Positions 1 to 8,595 of a DNA stretch of 49,129 nucleotides are shown one piece after another (position 1 is the stretch's first letter; each line of letters starts with the position of its first letter). Below the pieces are notes generated by a model. The model did not search any database and had not been told where the DNA came from. It worked only from the letters and a program-made list of their open reading frames with translations. Where the stretch lies: positions 1 to 49,129 of the forward strand of contig DBFBGQ010000097.1 in assembly GCA_048201975.1 (NCBI GenBank), written 5' to 3'. This DNA is from Egerieenecus sp048201975 (GTDB lineage: Bacteria; Bacillota; Clostridia; Christensenellales; Aristaeellaceae). The position numbers and the translations under genes were made by a program.

Positions 1-211
1 TCTTCATCCTTTTTTTCGTTACCGGCGTTAGGATACGGCACGGCTGTCAAATCGGCGTCTGAGGCGGGCAAAAAATCCGTCAAATTTCCCCTGCGGGAGG
101 CTTCGCGCAAAAAAATGCGCCCGGATTTCCCGGAAAGAAACATTTCCAGCATGATGCGGCGAAGAAAAACGCAGACTGGAAACGATTCTTGTAAGGAAAC
201 GGGGCGCAGAC

Positions 212-1495
212 ATGAAACGAAGCAGGCAAACTCCTTCCGCGCTGCGGCGGGCCACGGGGCTGGTGCTGTCCCTGCTGCTGACGCTGAGCTATTTTTCTCC
301 CAGCCAACAGGCGCTGCGGAACCTGCCCGATACCCTGCATCTCACCGCCGGGCAGCTTCAAACGCTGCGGCTGGGCTCCTTCCTCACCCTCACCACCCAG
401 ACGGGCACGGCGGCGGTCTCCGCCAGCGAGGATGAGACCCTCCGCGACCAGGGCGCGGTGTCCCTGAGCTGTGAAACAGCCGGGACCTCCGAGCTGATGC
501 TTTCCCTGATGGGCCTGTTGCCCCTGAAAAAGGTGGAGGTGGAGGTCAGCCCGGAAAAGCGGCTGATTCCCGGGGGCATGGCCATTGGCGTGGCGCTGCA
601 CACCTCCGGGGTGCTGGTGGTGGGCACCAGCGACCTGGGCGCGGACGGGCCCAGCCCGGCCCGGGTGGGCGGCCTCTTGCCCGGAGATCTGATCCGGCGG
701 GTCCGGGACGTGGAGCTGACCTCCAGCGCGCAGTTCTCCCTGCTGGTGGCCCAGGCGGGCGAGCAGGCGCTTCCCCTGACCATTGAGCGGGATGGGGAAG
801 AGCTGCAGGTTACCGTGACCCCCAAGCTGGACGCTTCCACCGGCACGGCGCGTCTGGGGGTCTGGGTGCGCGACTCCACCGCGGGGGTGGGTACGCTCTC
901 CTTCTATGACCCGGAAACCGGGGCCTACGCCGCCCTGGGCCACGCCATCACCGACGGGGACACGGGGAAGGTGCTCACCGTGGATCAGGGGCAGATTCTC
1001 AAGGCCAGCATCGTTTCGGTGCAGAAGGGCGAGAAGGGTTCCCCTGGGGAACTGAAGGGCAGCTTCCTGCGGGAGGGCGTGGTGCTGGGGGATATTGCCC
1101 GGAACAACATTCTGGGCATTTACGGCAGCATGGATGCGCAACCGGAGCAGCCCCTATACCCGGACGGATTGCCCATCGGCCTGCGCTCCGGGGTGCACAC
1201 CGGCAAGGCCAGCATACTTTCCACCGTGGGCGGCGACGGGCTCAAGGAATATGAGGTGGAGATCACCCGGGTGAATCCGCAAACGGCCCCCGCCCCCAAG
1301 AGCATGGTGCTTCGCGTCACGGACCCCGAGCTGCTGGCCGCCACCGGCGGCATTGTCCAGGGCATGAGCGGTAGCCCCATTGTGCAGGATGGCCGCATCA
1401 TCGGCGCGGTGACCCATGTTTTCGTCAGCGATCCCACCCAGGGGTATGGTCTGTACATTGACTGGATGCTGCAGGAGGCGGAAAGCCTTACATAA
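212..1495 (+). CDS. spoIVB: SpoIVB-type sporulation serine peptidase (family S55)
   Basis: A protein of 427 aa with an N-terminal hydrophobic anchor (about residues 15-30), a PDZ domain (about 115-200) and a C-terminal S55 peptidase domain. The predicted catalytic His is H244 in GHAITDGDTG and the serine lies in GMSGSP (384-389), followed by the family's typical VTHVFVSDPTQGYG block. In Bacillus subtilis this enzyme is secreted by the forespore into the intermembrane space and cleaves SpoIVFA, which frees SpoIVFB to process pro-sigma-K. The length matches B. subtilis SpoIVB. The ATG at 212 is preceded by AAGGAA at about 14 bases, which is a loose fit. The gene stands alone before a convergent terminator. 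Its presence argues that the organism makes endospores. Confidence 0.93.
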   Translation: MKRSRQTPSALRRATGLVLSLLLTLSYFSPSQQALRNLPDTLHLTAGQLQTLRLGSFLTLTTQTGTAAVSASEDETLRDQGAVSLSCETAGTSELMLSLMGLLPLKKVEVEVSPEKRLIPGGMAIGVALHTSGVLVVGTSDLGADGPSPARVGGLLPGDLIRRVRDVELTSSAQFSLLVAQAGEQALPLTIERDGEELQVTVTPKLDASTGTARLGVWVRDSTAGVGTLSFYDPETGAYAALGHAITDGDTGKVLTVDQGQILKASIVSVQKGEKGSPGELKGSFLREGVVLGDIARNNILGIYGSMDAQPEQPLYPDGLPIGLRSGVHTGKASILSTVGGDGLKEYEVEITRVNPQTAPAPKSMVLRVTDPELLAATGGIVQGMSGSPIVQDGRIIGAVTHVFVSDPTQGYGLYIDWMLQEAESLT

Positions 1496-1501
1496 AAAAA
1501 A

Positions 1502-1541
1502 CGAAGGGCGGTTGGTCCGGCAGGGGATCAACCGCCCTTCG
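1502..1541 (-). terminator. Rho-independent terminator in the convergent spoIVB / solute-binding gene space
   Basis: CGAAGGGCGGTTG (1502-1514) pairs perfectly with CAACCGCCCTTCG (1529-1541). Read on the minus strand the hairpin is followed by a run of eight T (complement of the A run at 1494-1501), so it terminates the minus-strand operon that ends at 1576. It may also stop spoIVB transcripts. Confidence 0.88.
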
Positions 1542-1575
1542 CTTGGCTACTTGCACTGGCGGGGACGGCGAACCG

Positions 1576-3165
1576 TCATTCCTCATGGAACAGGGAGATG
1601 CCCCGAAGCAGGTCCAGCTCCCGCACGTCCCGTGCAGTGGTGTACATTTTCCGGGTGAGCACCGCCCCGGCGCGGTAATACAGGCAGATGAAGGGGCAAT
1701 CCTGGGCGAACTGCTGCTGGATTTGATACAGCACGCTCTGATAGTCCTCCTGGGTGGTCTGGGTGCGCAGGGTTTCGCACAGCTCGGTCATGGTGTCGCT
1801 GCGGTAGCGGGCATAGTTGCCGGTGTTGCCCCGCATGAGCAGAAAGCCGGGGTCCGGGCACACGTCCATGGCGTAGGCCACCAGGGCCAGGTCATAGCTG
1901 CCGGCGCTGAGCCGCTCGCTCATTTCCGTCAGGGTCACCGTGGTGGGGATGACCTCAATGCCCGCCTGGGCCAGCTGGTCGGCGATCATGTTGGCGGCCT
2001 CCACCCGCACGTCGTTGTCCGGCTCCTCGTAGACGTAGAAGCGCAGGTGCAGCCGCCGGGCTTCGCCCTCCTCGTTGAGCTTGTCCAGCACTCCGTCGTC
2101 GTCCATGTCGTACCAGCCGTCCTCCTCCAGCAGTGCCTTGGCCTTTTCCACGCTGTACTCAAAGGAGATGCTGTCGTCATACATCCAGGTGCCGTTGATC
2201 ATGGGGGTGTCCGTGCGGTTGACCATGCCCATGTAGACGGTGTTGGCCAGCTTGTCCGGGTCTACCAGATAGCGGATGGCCTTGCGCACGTTTTCGGTGA
2301 GCTCCCAGGAGGAGTTGTTCATTTGCAGGGTTTCCAGCTGATTGGTGCGGTAGTCCAGCGCCAGGGAGGAGGTGCCGGACTTGTACTGCGCCGCGGCGAT
2401 GGAACGGGTGAAGATGGTGTCCACCCGGGCGTACTCGTAGCTCTCGATCACGTCCTTGTCATTGGCGTGGCACAGCACGGTGATCTCCTGGACCTTGGGC
2501 TGGTTCTGCCACCAGTTGGGGTTGGCCCGCAGGTAGATGTAATCCCCGGGGGAGAAGCTCTCGATGACATAAGCGCCGGTGCCGGGGGGATTTTCCTGCT
2601 GCACCCGGTCCGCGGGCAGGATGGGGAAGGTCATGGCATAGGGCACCGCCCAGTAGCTGCGCTTGCTCTTCACCACCACGGTGTAATCGTCCGAGGCGGA
2701 AATGGTGTTGATAAAATACGCCAGGTTGCGGTAGTAGCCCTTGTCGTCGGCATACTCGTCCGCGGCCCGGTCCAGGATGTGCTGGGCGGTGGCCACCACG
2801 TCGTGGGCGGTCAGGGGCGTGCCGTCGGAGAAGGTGACGTTTTCCCGCAGGTGGAAGGTCCAGGTCTTGCCGGCGCTGGACATCTCCCAGCTCTCCGCCA
2901 GGCCGGGGGCGGGCAGGTAATCGTCATCCACGGTGACCAGGCTTTCGTACACCAGGTTGTAGATGCTCATCATGTCCCGCTCCAGGGGATACAGCGGGGA
3001 AATGGTGGTGGTTTTGTTGGTCTGGATGCCCACGGTGAGGCTGCTGCCCACGTTGGTGGCCTCAGCGGCGGGCGGAAGGCAGCACAGCGCCGCCAGCGTC
3101 AGGCAGAGAGTCGCCGCCAGCAGACTCCGCCGGGGATGTGAAATAGAGCGCTTGATAAATCCCAT
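1576..3165 (-). CDS. Extracellular solute-binding protein, family 5 (peptide/nickel type)
   Basis: A protein of 529 aa with a basic N-terminus, a hydrophobic core (about 14-32) and an AEA signal peptidase cleavage site near residue 36, so it is exported. The mature part shows the family 5 pattern: LYPLERDMMSIYNLVYESL, then LAESWEMS-GKTWTFHLRENVTFSDGTPLTAHDVV. Such proteins bind oligopeptides, metals or other ligands for ABC importers. No permease or ATPase gene lies next to it, so it is an orphan binding protein here. It is the last gene of a minus-strand operon and its first 104 bases overlap the 3' end of the lytic transglycosylase gene; GGGAG about 13 bases upstream of the ATG is the only visible ribosome site. 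A clear lipobox is missing, so membrane anchoring is uncertain. Confidence 0.88.
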   Translation of the reverse strand: MGFIKRSISHPRRSLLAATLCLTLAALCCLPPAAEATNVGSSLTVGIQTNKTTTISPLYPLERDMMSIYNLVYESLVTVDDDYLPAPGLAESWEMSSAGKTWTFHLRENVTFSDGTPLTAHDVVATAQHILDRAADEYADDKGYYRNLAYFINTISASDDYTVVVKSKRSYWAVPYAMTFPILPADRVQQENPPGTGAYVIESFSPGDYIYLRANPNWWQNQPKVQEITVLCHANDKDVIESYEYARVDTIFTRSIAAAQYKSGTSSLALDYRTNQLETLQMNNSSWELTENVRKAIRYLVDPDKLANTVYMGMVNRTDTPMINGTWMYDDSISFEYSVEKAKALLEEDGWYDMDDDGVLDKLNEEGEARRLHLRFYVYEEPDNDVRVEAANMIADQLAQAGIEVIPTTVTLTEMSERLSAGSYDLALVAYAMDVCPDPGFLLMRGNTGNYARYRSDTMTELCETLRTQTTQEDYQSVLYQIQQQFAQDCPFICLYYRAGAVLTRKMYTTARDVRELDLLRGISLFHEE

Positions 3166-4120
3166 AATCTCTGGTCACTCTCCCTGCATAGGATTTGGTC
3201 GGTCCGTCGGTCAGGTTTTCCAGCTGAATGGTCACTCCGTCCGCGGAAAGGGAGGGATCGCTGAGCCAGCCCCGCACTTCGCCCTGCCCCGCGTGGAAGG
3301 CGCAGGCCACCAGCGTGGGGTCGCCCTGGAACAGCTTGCCCAGGTAACCCAGGTACCAGGTGCCGAAGCGCAGGTTGGTCTCCGCGTCGTACATCATGGC
3401 GAAGGAATAGTTTTCCACGTCCAGCTTGCCCGCAATCCACTGGGCGGTGTCGGGCATCAGCTGCATCAGCCCCCGGGCGCCCACGCTGCTTTCCGCGTCG
3501 GTGCGGTAGGAGCTTTCGTTGAGGATGATGGCGGCCACGTAGGCGGGCTGGAGGTTGTTCTCCAGGGCGTACTGCTCAATCAGGTCCCGGTAAACCAGGG
3601 GATAGGCCTCGATCACCCGCTGCTGGGCCTCGGCCCGCTCCTGAATCCGCTGGGCGATGTATCCCCGCATCATGCTCTCCGCCGCGAAGAGCCCCCCCAC
3701 CACCAGCACCAGGACGCACAGGGTCACGGTAAGCCACAGGGGCATGCGGCTGGGCAGCTTGCGCTTGCCGGGCTTGCGGGGCTTGGGGGGAAGCCGGTGC
3801 CGGTCCATGGGCTCCGGGGGTTCCTCCGGCGCCGGCTGGGTGATCCGCGGCCGGGGGGCTGGGCTGGGCCGGGGCGGGGCGGATGCTTGCTGGGGCCGGG
3901 GCTGCGCGGCCGTTGGCTGTGCCTGCGCGGGGGCCGGGCGCGATGGGGTCTGCCCGGCCAGGGCTGTGCCCATGCCCCGGTGATACCGGTCGCCGGGCAC
4001 GGCGGCGGGCGCTTGAGGCCGGGGCTCCTGGGGCGGGTCCGGCGGCAAGCGGCGCACGGGCTCCTGCTCGGTATGGTAGCGGTCAGCGCGCCTGTGGCGC
4101 ACGGGGGTGGTCGGTTCCAT
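3062..4120 (-). CDS. Membrane-anchored lytic transglycosylase (SLT domain)
   Basis: A protein of 352 aa from the ATG at 4120, chosen because AAAGGAGC lies just upstream; an upstream in-frame start would run deep into coaE. It has a proline- and alanine-rich cytoplasmic N-terminus (about 1-125), one membrane span (127-147) and an extracellular SLT domain (about 178-330). The catalytic glutamate is E202 in ILNESSY, followed by the family's GARGLMQLMPDTAQW motif and a conserved AFHAGQGEVRGWL segment. It would cleave peptidoglycan glycan strands from the outside of the membrane. Its start overlaps the end of coaE by 38 bases and its end overlaps the solute-binding gene by 104 bases, so translation is probably coupled. 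The last 25 residues or so lie beyond the conserved domain. Confidence 0.88.
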   Translation of the reverse strand: MEPTTPVRHRRADRYHTEQEPVRRLPPDPPQEPRPQAPAAVPGDRYHRGMGTALAGQTPSRPAPAQAQPTAAQPRPQQASAPPRPSPAPRPRITQPAPEEPPEPMDRHRLPPKPRKPGKRKLPSRMPLWLTVTLCVLVLVVGGLFAAESMMRGYIAQRIQERAEAQQRVIEAYPLVYRDLIEQYALENNLQPAYVAAIILNESSYRTDAESSVGARGLMQLMPDTAQWIAGKLDVENYSFAMMYDAETNLRFGTWYLGYLGKLFQGDPTLVACAFHAGQGEVRGWLSDPSLSADGVTIQLENLTDGPTKSYAGRVTRDYGIYQALYFTSPAESAGGDSLPDAGGAVLPSARR

Positions 4121-4736
4121 GGCTGCTCCTTTGTACGTCCGCCAGGCGGCGTTCTTCTGCCAGCAGGGGTGGGATGCTGTCCCTAGTGTAACGGATGGAA
4201 CCGCTGGTGTCAATGACCACATCCGCCCGGCGGGCCTTTTCCGCCGGGTCCATCTGGCTGCGCAGGCGGCGCTCCGCCTCCTCCCGGGTGAAGTGGTCCC
4301 GCTCCATCAGCCTGGCCAGCTGGGTTTCCCGGGGCAGGGACACGCACCACACCCGGTGGCACAGCCCCTGCAGCCCCGCCTCGTAGAGCAGGGGCATATC
4401 CAGCACCGCCACTTCCGCGCCCGCCGCCTCCAGGCGCTCCAACTCCTGGAGGATCCGCTGGCGGATCATGGGCTGCATCAGCGCGTCCAGCCGGGCGCGC
4501 TTCTCCCGGTCGGCAAAAATCACCGCCCCCAGGGCGCGGCGGTCCAGCGTTCCGTCCGGCAGAAACACCTCCGCCCCAAAGGCCGCGCGGATGCCTGGCA
4601 GCGCCGCGCCCCCGGGGGCGGTAAGCTCCCGGGAAAGCACGTCCCCGTCGATGATTTCCGCGCCCAGCTCCCGCAGGGCGGCGGATACGTTGCTCTTGCC
4701 GCAGGCGATGCCTCCGGTCAGGCCGAGCACCAGCAT
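4083..4736 (-). CDS. coaE: Dephospho-CoA kinase
   Basis: A protein of 217 aa that begins with the P-loop GLTGGIACGKS and continues with the CoaE signatures IIDGDVLSREL and AVLDMPLLYEAGL. The LID-like region ARLMERDHFTREEAERRLRSQ and the VVIDTSGS strand are also present. It phosphorylates dephospho-CoA with ATP in the last step of coenzyme A synthesis, in the cytoplasm. GGGAGG precedes the ATG at a good distance. The last ~20 residues are not conserved and overlap the start of the lytic transglycosylase gene. CoaE in Firmicutes often sits beside DNA polymerase I or MutM genes; here it lies between cell-envelope genes. Confidence 0.95.
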   Translation of the reverse strand: MLVLGLTGGIACGKSNVSAALRELGAEIIDGDVLSRELTAPGGAALPGIRAAFGAEVFLPDGTLDRRALGAVIFADREKRARLDALMQPMIRQRILQELERLEAAGAEVAVLDMPLLYEAGLQGLCHRVWCVSLPRETQLARLMERDHFTREEAERRLRSQMDPAEKARRADVVIDTSGSIRYTRDSIPPLLAEERRLADVQRSSHGTDHPRAPQAR

Positions 4737-4851
4737 GGCGGTTCCTCCCTTGCACGGAATACATATTCAACGATGCGCGCGCCCGTTTTCTTGCACGGGA
4801 ACGCATGCAGCAAGGCGCCTGGAGCCTGCGCCCCGGACGCCTTTTCCATCC

Positions 4852-5661
4852 CTATCGCCGGTCCCCGCCCCAGAGCTTCCACAGGCCCAGGCCTGCCAGC
4901 AGGGAGCTGAAGGGCGCGCAGCCGCACCCGGAGCAGCCGCAGCCGCGACGGCGGCGGCGGTCGCCCCCGAAGATGATCATCAGCAGAAACACCGTCAGCA
5001 CCACTTTGCCGAAGCTGATGCCGGAGTCCTGGTCCTCCTGGGTGACCCGTCTGCGCAGGGAGGACTGGGCGGGCGGGTCGGTGGCCTGCGCCGCCTGGCG
5101 CTCCAGCCATTGGCCGGCGGTGAGCTGCTCCGCCTGCTGCGTCTGGCCGAACAGCCCGGCGGTGGAGATGCTCTCACCGTAGCACTTGCCCAGCTCACGG
5201 GCCAGGGCGGGCCCCAGCGCGGCCAGCGCGCCGTCGTAGTCCTGGGCCAGGAACTTGGCCTGGAAGGCGGTGCTCAGCAGCTTTTCCTGGGCGCTGGGGG
5301 AGAATTTTCCGTTGACGTCCTCCCCACCGAAAAATCCAAACAGGTCTTCCCCCGCGGCCATGAGCAGCAGCAGGTCCCGCTTGCCCAGGTCCCATTTTTC
5401 CCGAAGCCCCGCGCCGTACTCCGCCAGCGTGGCACCGTCCAGAAAGTCCACCGTGGCCAGGTAGAGGCGCACGTCGGTATCCTCCCGGACGTTTTCCGCC
5501 AGCTGGTTCCAGTCCGCCAGGGTCTGGGCGGAGAGAAGCAAGGCGGCGTCCACGGCGTCGGCGGTTTTGTCCGGGTAGCGGGGCTCCGCCAGGGCGGAGG
5601 CGCAGCAGAGCAGGCAGGCCAAACACAGCGCCATAAGGCGCAGGAATCCCTTGGGACGCAT
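4852..5661 (-). CDS. TPM-domain membrane protein
   Basis: About 269 aa from the ATG at 5661, chosen because AAAGGAGGGAGG lies directly upstream; an earlier ATG at 5691 would sit inside the preceding gene. There is a signal peptide (about 5-25, ending ASA-LA). A TPM-fold region follows, in which LYLATVDFLDGATLAEYGAGLREKWDL and LLLLMAAGEDLFGFFGGEDVNGKFS match the usual pattern of this family. A C-terminal membrane span (VVLTVFLLMIIFGG) follows, then an arginine run and a Cys/Gly-rich patch (GCGCSGCGCAPF). TPM proteins (YgcG and photosystem II repair families) are often encoded next to LemA proteins, as here. The exact function is unknown. The cysteine cluster after the membrane span is unusual and could bind a metal. 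Confidence 0.8.
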   Translation of the reverse strand: MRPKGFLRLMALCLACLLCCASALAEPRYPDKTADAVDAALLLSAQTLADWNQLAENVREDTDVRLYLATVDFLDGATLAEYGAGLREKWDLGKRDLLLLMAAGEDLFGFFGGEDVNGKFSPSAQEKLLSTAFQAKFLAQDYDGALAALGPALARELGKCYGESISTAGLFGQTQQAEQLTAGQWLERQAAQATDPPAQSSLRRRVTQEDQDSGISFGKVVLTVFLLMIIFGGDRRRRRGCGCSGCGCAPFSSLLAGLGLWKLWGGDRR

Positions 5662-5677
5662 GTCGCTCCTCCCTCCT

Positions 5678-6223
5678 TTACGGCGCTTCATAGGCGGTCA
5701 GGGGCTGCACCCCCATGAGCTGGGCCAGTTTTCCCGTCAGGGAGGATTGCAGCCGCTGGTTGAAGCTCTCCACCTGGGCGTTGTAGCTGTCCGTGACGCT
5801 CTGGGCCTCCATGAGCGCCCGGGTCAGTGTGGTGATATAGGCCTGGTCCCGGCTGGATTGCTGCACGCTCTCCAGCTGGGGCAGCTCCTGCTGGAGCTGG
5901 GCGGCCAGGGCCGTGAGGGCCGCGTCGTCGGCGGCCAGCTCCTCCACGGTGGCGTCGGGGGAGATCAGGGTTTTGCGGGCCTGGGTCAGCTCCGCCAGGC
6001 GCGGGTCGGCCGCGTCCAGGTGCCGGGCAGCCACCACCCGGAGATTGGCCGCGTCCATGGCCCGCTCCTCCAGGTAATCCCGAAGGGTCGCGTCCCCGCT
6101 AAAGGCTTCCAGGACCTCCTGGCGCTGGCCGCTCCAGCCGCGGTACGCGCCCAGGGCCACTGCGGCCAGCGTCAGCGCCACCGCCAGCGCCAGGCACAGC
6201 GCCGAGGATGCTTTCTTTCCCAT
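5678..6223 (-). CDS. LemA-like single-span membrane protein
   Basis: About 181 aa from the ATG at 6223, preceded by GGAGG at 11 bases; an ATG at 6241 is possible but lacks a ribosome site. One N-terminal membrane span (about 6-26) is followed by a long helical, Gln/Ala/Leu-rich domain. The ending YNAQVESFNQRLQSSLTGKL followed by AQLMGVQPLTAYEAP matches the conserved LemA C-terminal pattern (YN..V..YN..I..FP....A...GF....YFE). The domain is more divergent than usual and lacks the classic N-terminal LemA motif, so the family call is an inference helped by the adjacent TPM gene. The role is unknown; LemA proteins are linked to envelope functions. Confidence 0.65.
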   Translation of the reverse strand: MGKKASSALCLALAVALTLAAVALGAYRGWSGQRQEVLEAFSGDATLRDYLEERAMDAANLRVVAARHLDAADPRLAELTQARKTLISPDATVEELAADDAALTALAAQLQQELPQLESVQQSSRDQAYITTLTRALMEAQSVTDSYNAQVESFNQRLQSSLTGKLAQLMGVQPLTAYEAP

Positions 6224-6253
6224 GGCTGTTCCATCCTCCATGCAGCGCGCCGC

Positions 6254-7420
6254 TTACAGGTTGGTTTGCAGCAGCTTGCGCTTGAGTTCGTTCTCCATCT
6301 GGTAGAGGGTCTTCTCCGCCTCCATGCGCTTGGCGTGGCCCTCGGACTGGATCTTCATGACTTCGTTGATGGTGTCGATGAGGCTCTGGTTGGTCTGCAC
6401 CAGGGTCTCGATGTCCACAATGCCGCGCTCGGCCTCCTTGGCGGTTTCGACGGTGCCCATTTTGAGGGTTTCGGCGTTCTTGCGCAGCAGCTCGTTGGTC
6501 ATGTCGGTAACGGCCTGCTGGGCCTTGAGCGCCTGCTGGCTGTGGTGCAGCCCCAGGGCCAGCACCATCTGGCTCTTCCACAGGGGCAGGGTGTTGCTCA
6601 GGGTGGACTGGATGCGCTCCACCAGCAGGCTGTCGTTGTTTTGCAGCAGGCGAATTTGCGGAGCCATTTGCATGGCCACCTGCCGGGTGAGCTTCAGGTC
6701 GTGGAGCTTTTTCTCAAATCGGTCGCATTGGGCGGCCAGGTCGTTGGCCTTCTGGGCGTCCATGGCGTCCCCGGAGGCGTCCGCCTTGGCCAGCAGCGCC
6801 TGGAGCTCGCCCTGGCGCACCTGCTCCAGCTTCTCGTCCCCGGCGATGATGTACAGCGTCAGCTCCCGGAAATAGGAGGCGTTCTGCTCGTAGAGGCGGT
6901 TGAGCATGGCCACATCCTTGAGCAGCTGCACCTGGTACTGCTCCAGGGAGGCGGCGATGGTCTCCACATTGCCGCTGACCTTGGTATAGCGGGCCTTCAT
7001 GCCCTCCATGTGGGCGTTGGCGTTGTAGAACAGGCGGCGCAGGCCCTTGGGCTCCTCCGCGTCGCTTTCAAAGCCCTTGAGCTCGGTGACCAGATCCACC
7101 AGCATCTCGCCCACCTCGCCGGCGTCCTGGCTTTTGACGGCCTCCAGGGCCGCGTCGGAAAAGTCGGCGATTTTCTTCTGGGCTTCCGCGCCGAAGAGCA
7201 GCACGTGGTCGGGGTTGCTCACGTCCAGCTGCTTTTCAAACGCATCGATGGCCTTGCGCTCGGCGGGGGTGAGCTGGCTGCTGTCCAGGCGGGGAGCCTT
7301 TTCCTGGGCGGGGGATGCCGGGGCGGGCTGCTGCTGGATGGAGGCCACGGCCTGCTCCAGCTGCGGGTCGGGAACCTCGGGGGTCAGGGAAAGCTGAGGA
7401 ATGTTGTTGGGTTCAAGCAT
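6254..7420 (-). CDS. telA: TelA/KlaA toxic anion resistance family protein
   Basis: A protein of 388 aa, mostly alpha-helical and soluble. After a Pro/Gln-rich N-terminus (about 1-50) it shows the TelA core, including LLFGAEAQKKIADFSD, GLRRLFYNANAHMEGMKARY and LLQNNDSLLVERIQSTLSNT followed by LPLWKSQMVLALGL. The family is named for tellurite resistance on plasmids, but in Firmicutes it is usually chromosomal and paired with XpaC, as here. Its biochemical role is unresolved; envelope or stress functions have been proposed. It is 19 bases downstream of the xpaC-like gene and 30 bases before the lemA-like gene, consistent with a single transcript. Confidence 0.92.
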   Translation of the reverse strand: MLEPNNIPQLSLTPEVPDPQLEQAVASIQQQPAPASPAQEKAPRLDSSQLTPAERKAIDAFEKQLDVSNPDHVLLFGAEAQKKIADFSDAALEAVKSQDAGEVGEMLVDLVTELKGFESDAEEPKGLRRLFYNANAHMEGMKARYTKVSGNVETIAASLEQYQVQLLKDVAMLNRLYEQNASYFRELTLYIIAGDEKLEQVRQGELQALLAKADASGDAMDAQKANDLAAQCDRFEKKLHDLKLTRQVAMQMAPQIRLLQNNDSLLVERIQSTLSNTLPLWKSQMVLALGLHHSQQALKAQQAVTDMTNELLRKNAETLKMGTVETAKEAERGIVDIETLVQTNQSLIDTINEVMKIQSEGHAKRMEAEKTLYQMENELKRKLLQTNL

Positions 7421-7439
7421 GGGTGGGCCTCCTTCTTTT

Positions 7440-8318
7440 TCACGTGCGGGATGCGTCCTGGCTGTCCTCCGGCCTGCGGCTGTAGAAGGAAACGAAATCG
7501 TCCTCGCGCTGCTGGGCGTCCAGGGGCTTGGGGTCGGTGCGGGCCATTTGCGCGGCCGCGGCGGAGGGGGCCTCCGCCTGCTGGCGCAGCTGGCTCAGCT
7601 CGCCCTCGGTAAAGCCGTCCCGTTTGAGCATCTGCTCCAGCACGTCGATGTCCGTGGTCACGTCCAGCATGTCGTCCCTGTACAGGGTGTCCAGCTGCTT
7701 CTGGCAGGCGGTGAGCACCATGCCCATGCCGCGGATGACCGTGGAGCGCGCCTCGGTCATGTCACTGACGGAGACGCCACGGGTGCTCATGGTGCGGTAG
7801 CTGGCCAGCATCTTCAGCGTGGTGGGCAGGTAATAGTCCATGAATTTGCGGATCTGCGGGGCTTTGCCGGGCTTTTCCGCCACGGTGGTAAAAATCTGCA
7901 CGCACAGGCGCTCCAGCTCGTCCATCTGCCCGGAGAGCACCTCGTCGGGGATGGCGTCGTTTTCGCTGCGGATCTGGTGGAGCATATCCTGTCCTCGGGC
8001 GATCATGGCGTCCGCCGCGTCGTCCCCGGAGAGGGGCAACTCCTCCACCTGCCGGGCCTCCCGCTCCCGGTCCTCCCGGTTGTGGGTGGTCAGGTCCAGC
8101 CCCGAGCCCATGATGGACGCCACCTTTCCCACCAGAAAGGCCACCGCCGCCGCCAGGATGTAGTCCCCGATGCGGTACAGCGGGAAAATCGCCGCATACA
8201 GCAGCGCCGTCGCCCCGAAGGCGATCCAACCCGCCCGCCGGCCCTTCGCCTGCGGGGTATCCTTGCCTCGGTTCTGCTTTTTCCTTGCCACGGTCTTTCT
8301 CAACGCTCCTTTTGCCAT
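7440..8318 (-). CDS. xpaC: XpaC-like protein (5-bromo-4-chloroindolyl phosphate hydrolysis family)
   Basis: A protein of 292 aa with a basic N-terminus, two hydrophobic segments (about 30-48 and 50-66) and a long cytoplasmic helical region. The conserved block QIRKFMDYYLPTTLKML and the following SYRTMS are typical of the XpaC family. The family name comes from a B. subtilis gene whose product affected X-phosphate hydrolysis; an enzymatic activity is not established. It is the first gene of the seven-gene minus-strand operon and is paired with telA, as in many Firmicutes. The ribosome site (GAAGG) is weak. Confidence 0.85.
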   Translation of the reverse strand: MAKGALRKTVARKKQNRGKDTPQAKGRRAGWIAFGATALLYAAIFPLYRIGDYILAAAVAFLVGKVASIMGSGLDLTTHNREDREREARQVEELPLSGDDAADAMIARGQDMLHQIRSENDAIPDEVLSGQMDELERLCVQIFTTVAEKPGKAPQIRKFMDYYLPTTLKMLASYRTMSTRGVSVSDMTEARSTVIRGMGMVLTACQKQLDTLYRDDMLDVTTDIDVLEQMLKRDGFTEGELSQLRQQAEAPSAAAAQMARTDPKPLDAQQREDDFVSFYSRRPEDSQDASRT

Positions 8319-8437
8319 GCCCGCCTTCGCAGCATGCAGTATACCGTCTCATCGCCCGGGGGCGCAAGGGATAGGGGATCAAAACCCGCTTTTCCCGTCT
8401 CTGCGCCTCTGCCGCGCGCTCCATGGTTTTCCTGGTC

Positions 8438-8466
8438 ATTATAGCACACCCGGACCCGCGCTGAAA
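8438..8466 (-). promoter_or_regulatory. Extended -10 promoter for the xpaC-telA operon
   Basis: On the minus strand TGCTATAAT (complement of 8438-8446) is an extended -10 element (TGnTATAAT). Only a weak -35 (TTTCAG, 8461-8466) lies 17 bases upstream. It sits about 120 bases before the xpaC-like start, with no gene in between. Confidence 0.6.
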
Positions 8467-8544
8467 AGCCGCCCAGATGAGAAATCCATGAGGACGGCTT
8501 TAGAATTTCCCTTGCCGGTTTCGGGCATTTTCCGGGCTCCGCCC

Positions 8545-8573
8545 TTGACATCCGCCGGGAACTATGGTAGGAT
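8545..8573 (+). promoter_or_regulatory. Sigma-A promoter of the metK riboswitch transcript
   Basis: TTGACA (8545-8550), a 17-base spacer and TAGGAT (8568-8573). Transcription would begin near 8580, about 15 bases before the first helix of the SAM riboswitch. Confidence 0.85.
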
Positions 8574-8595
8574 GCATCTGCAAAAAGTAAATAGC

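Noticed and set aside
4740..4800. Direct repeat CTTGCACGG occurring twice upstream of coaE
   Set aside because: Only nine bases long, about 40 bases apart, with no associated promoter; likely chance in GC-rich sequence.
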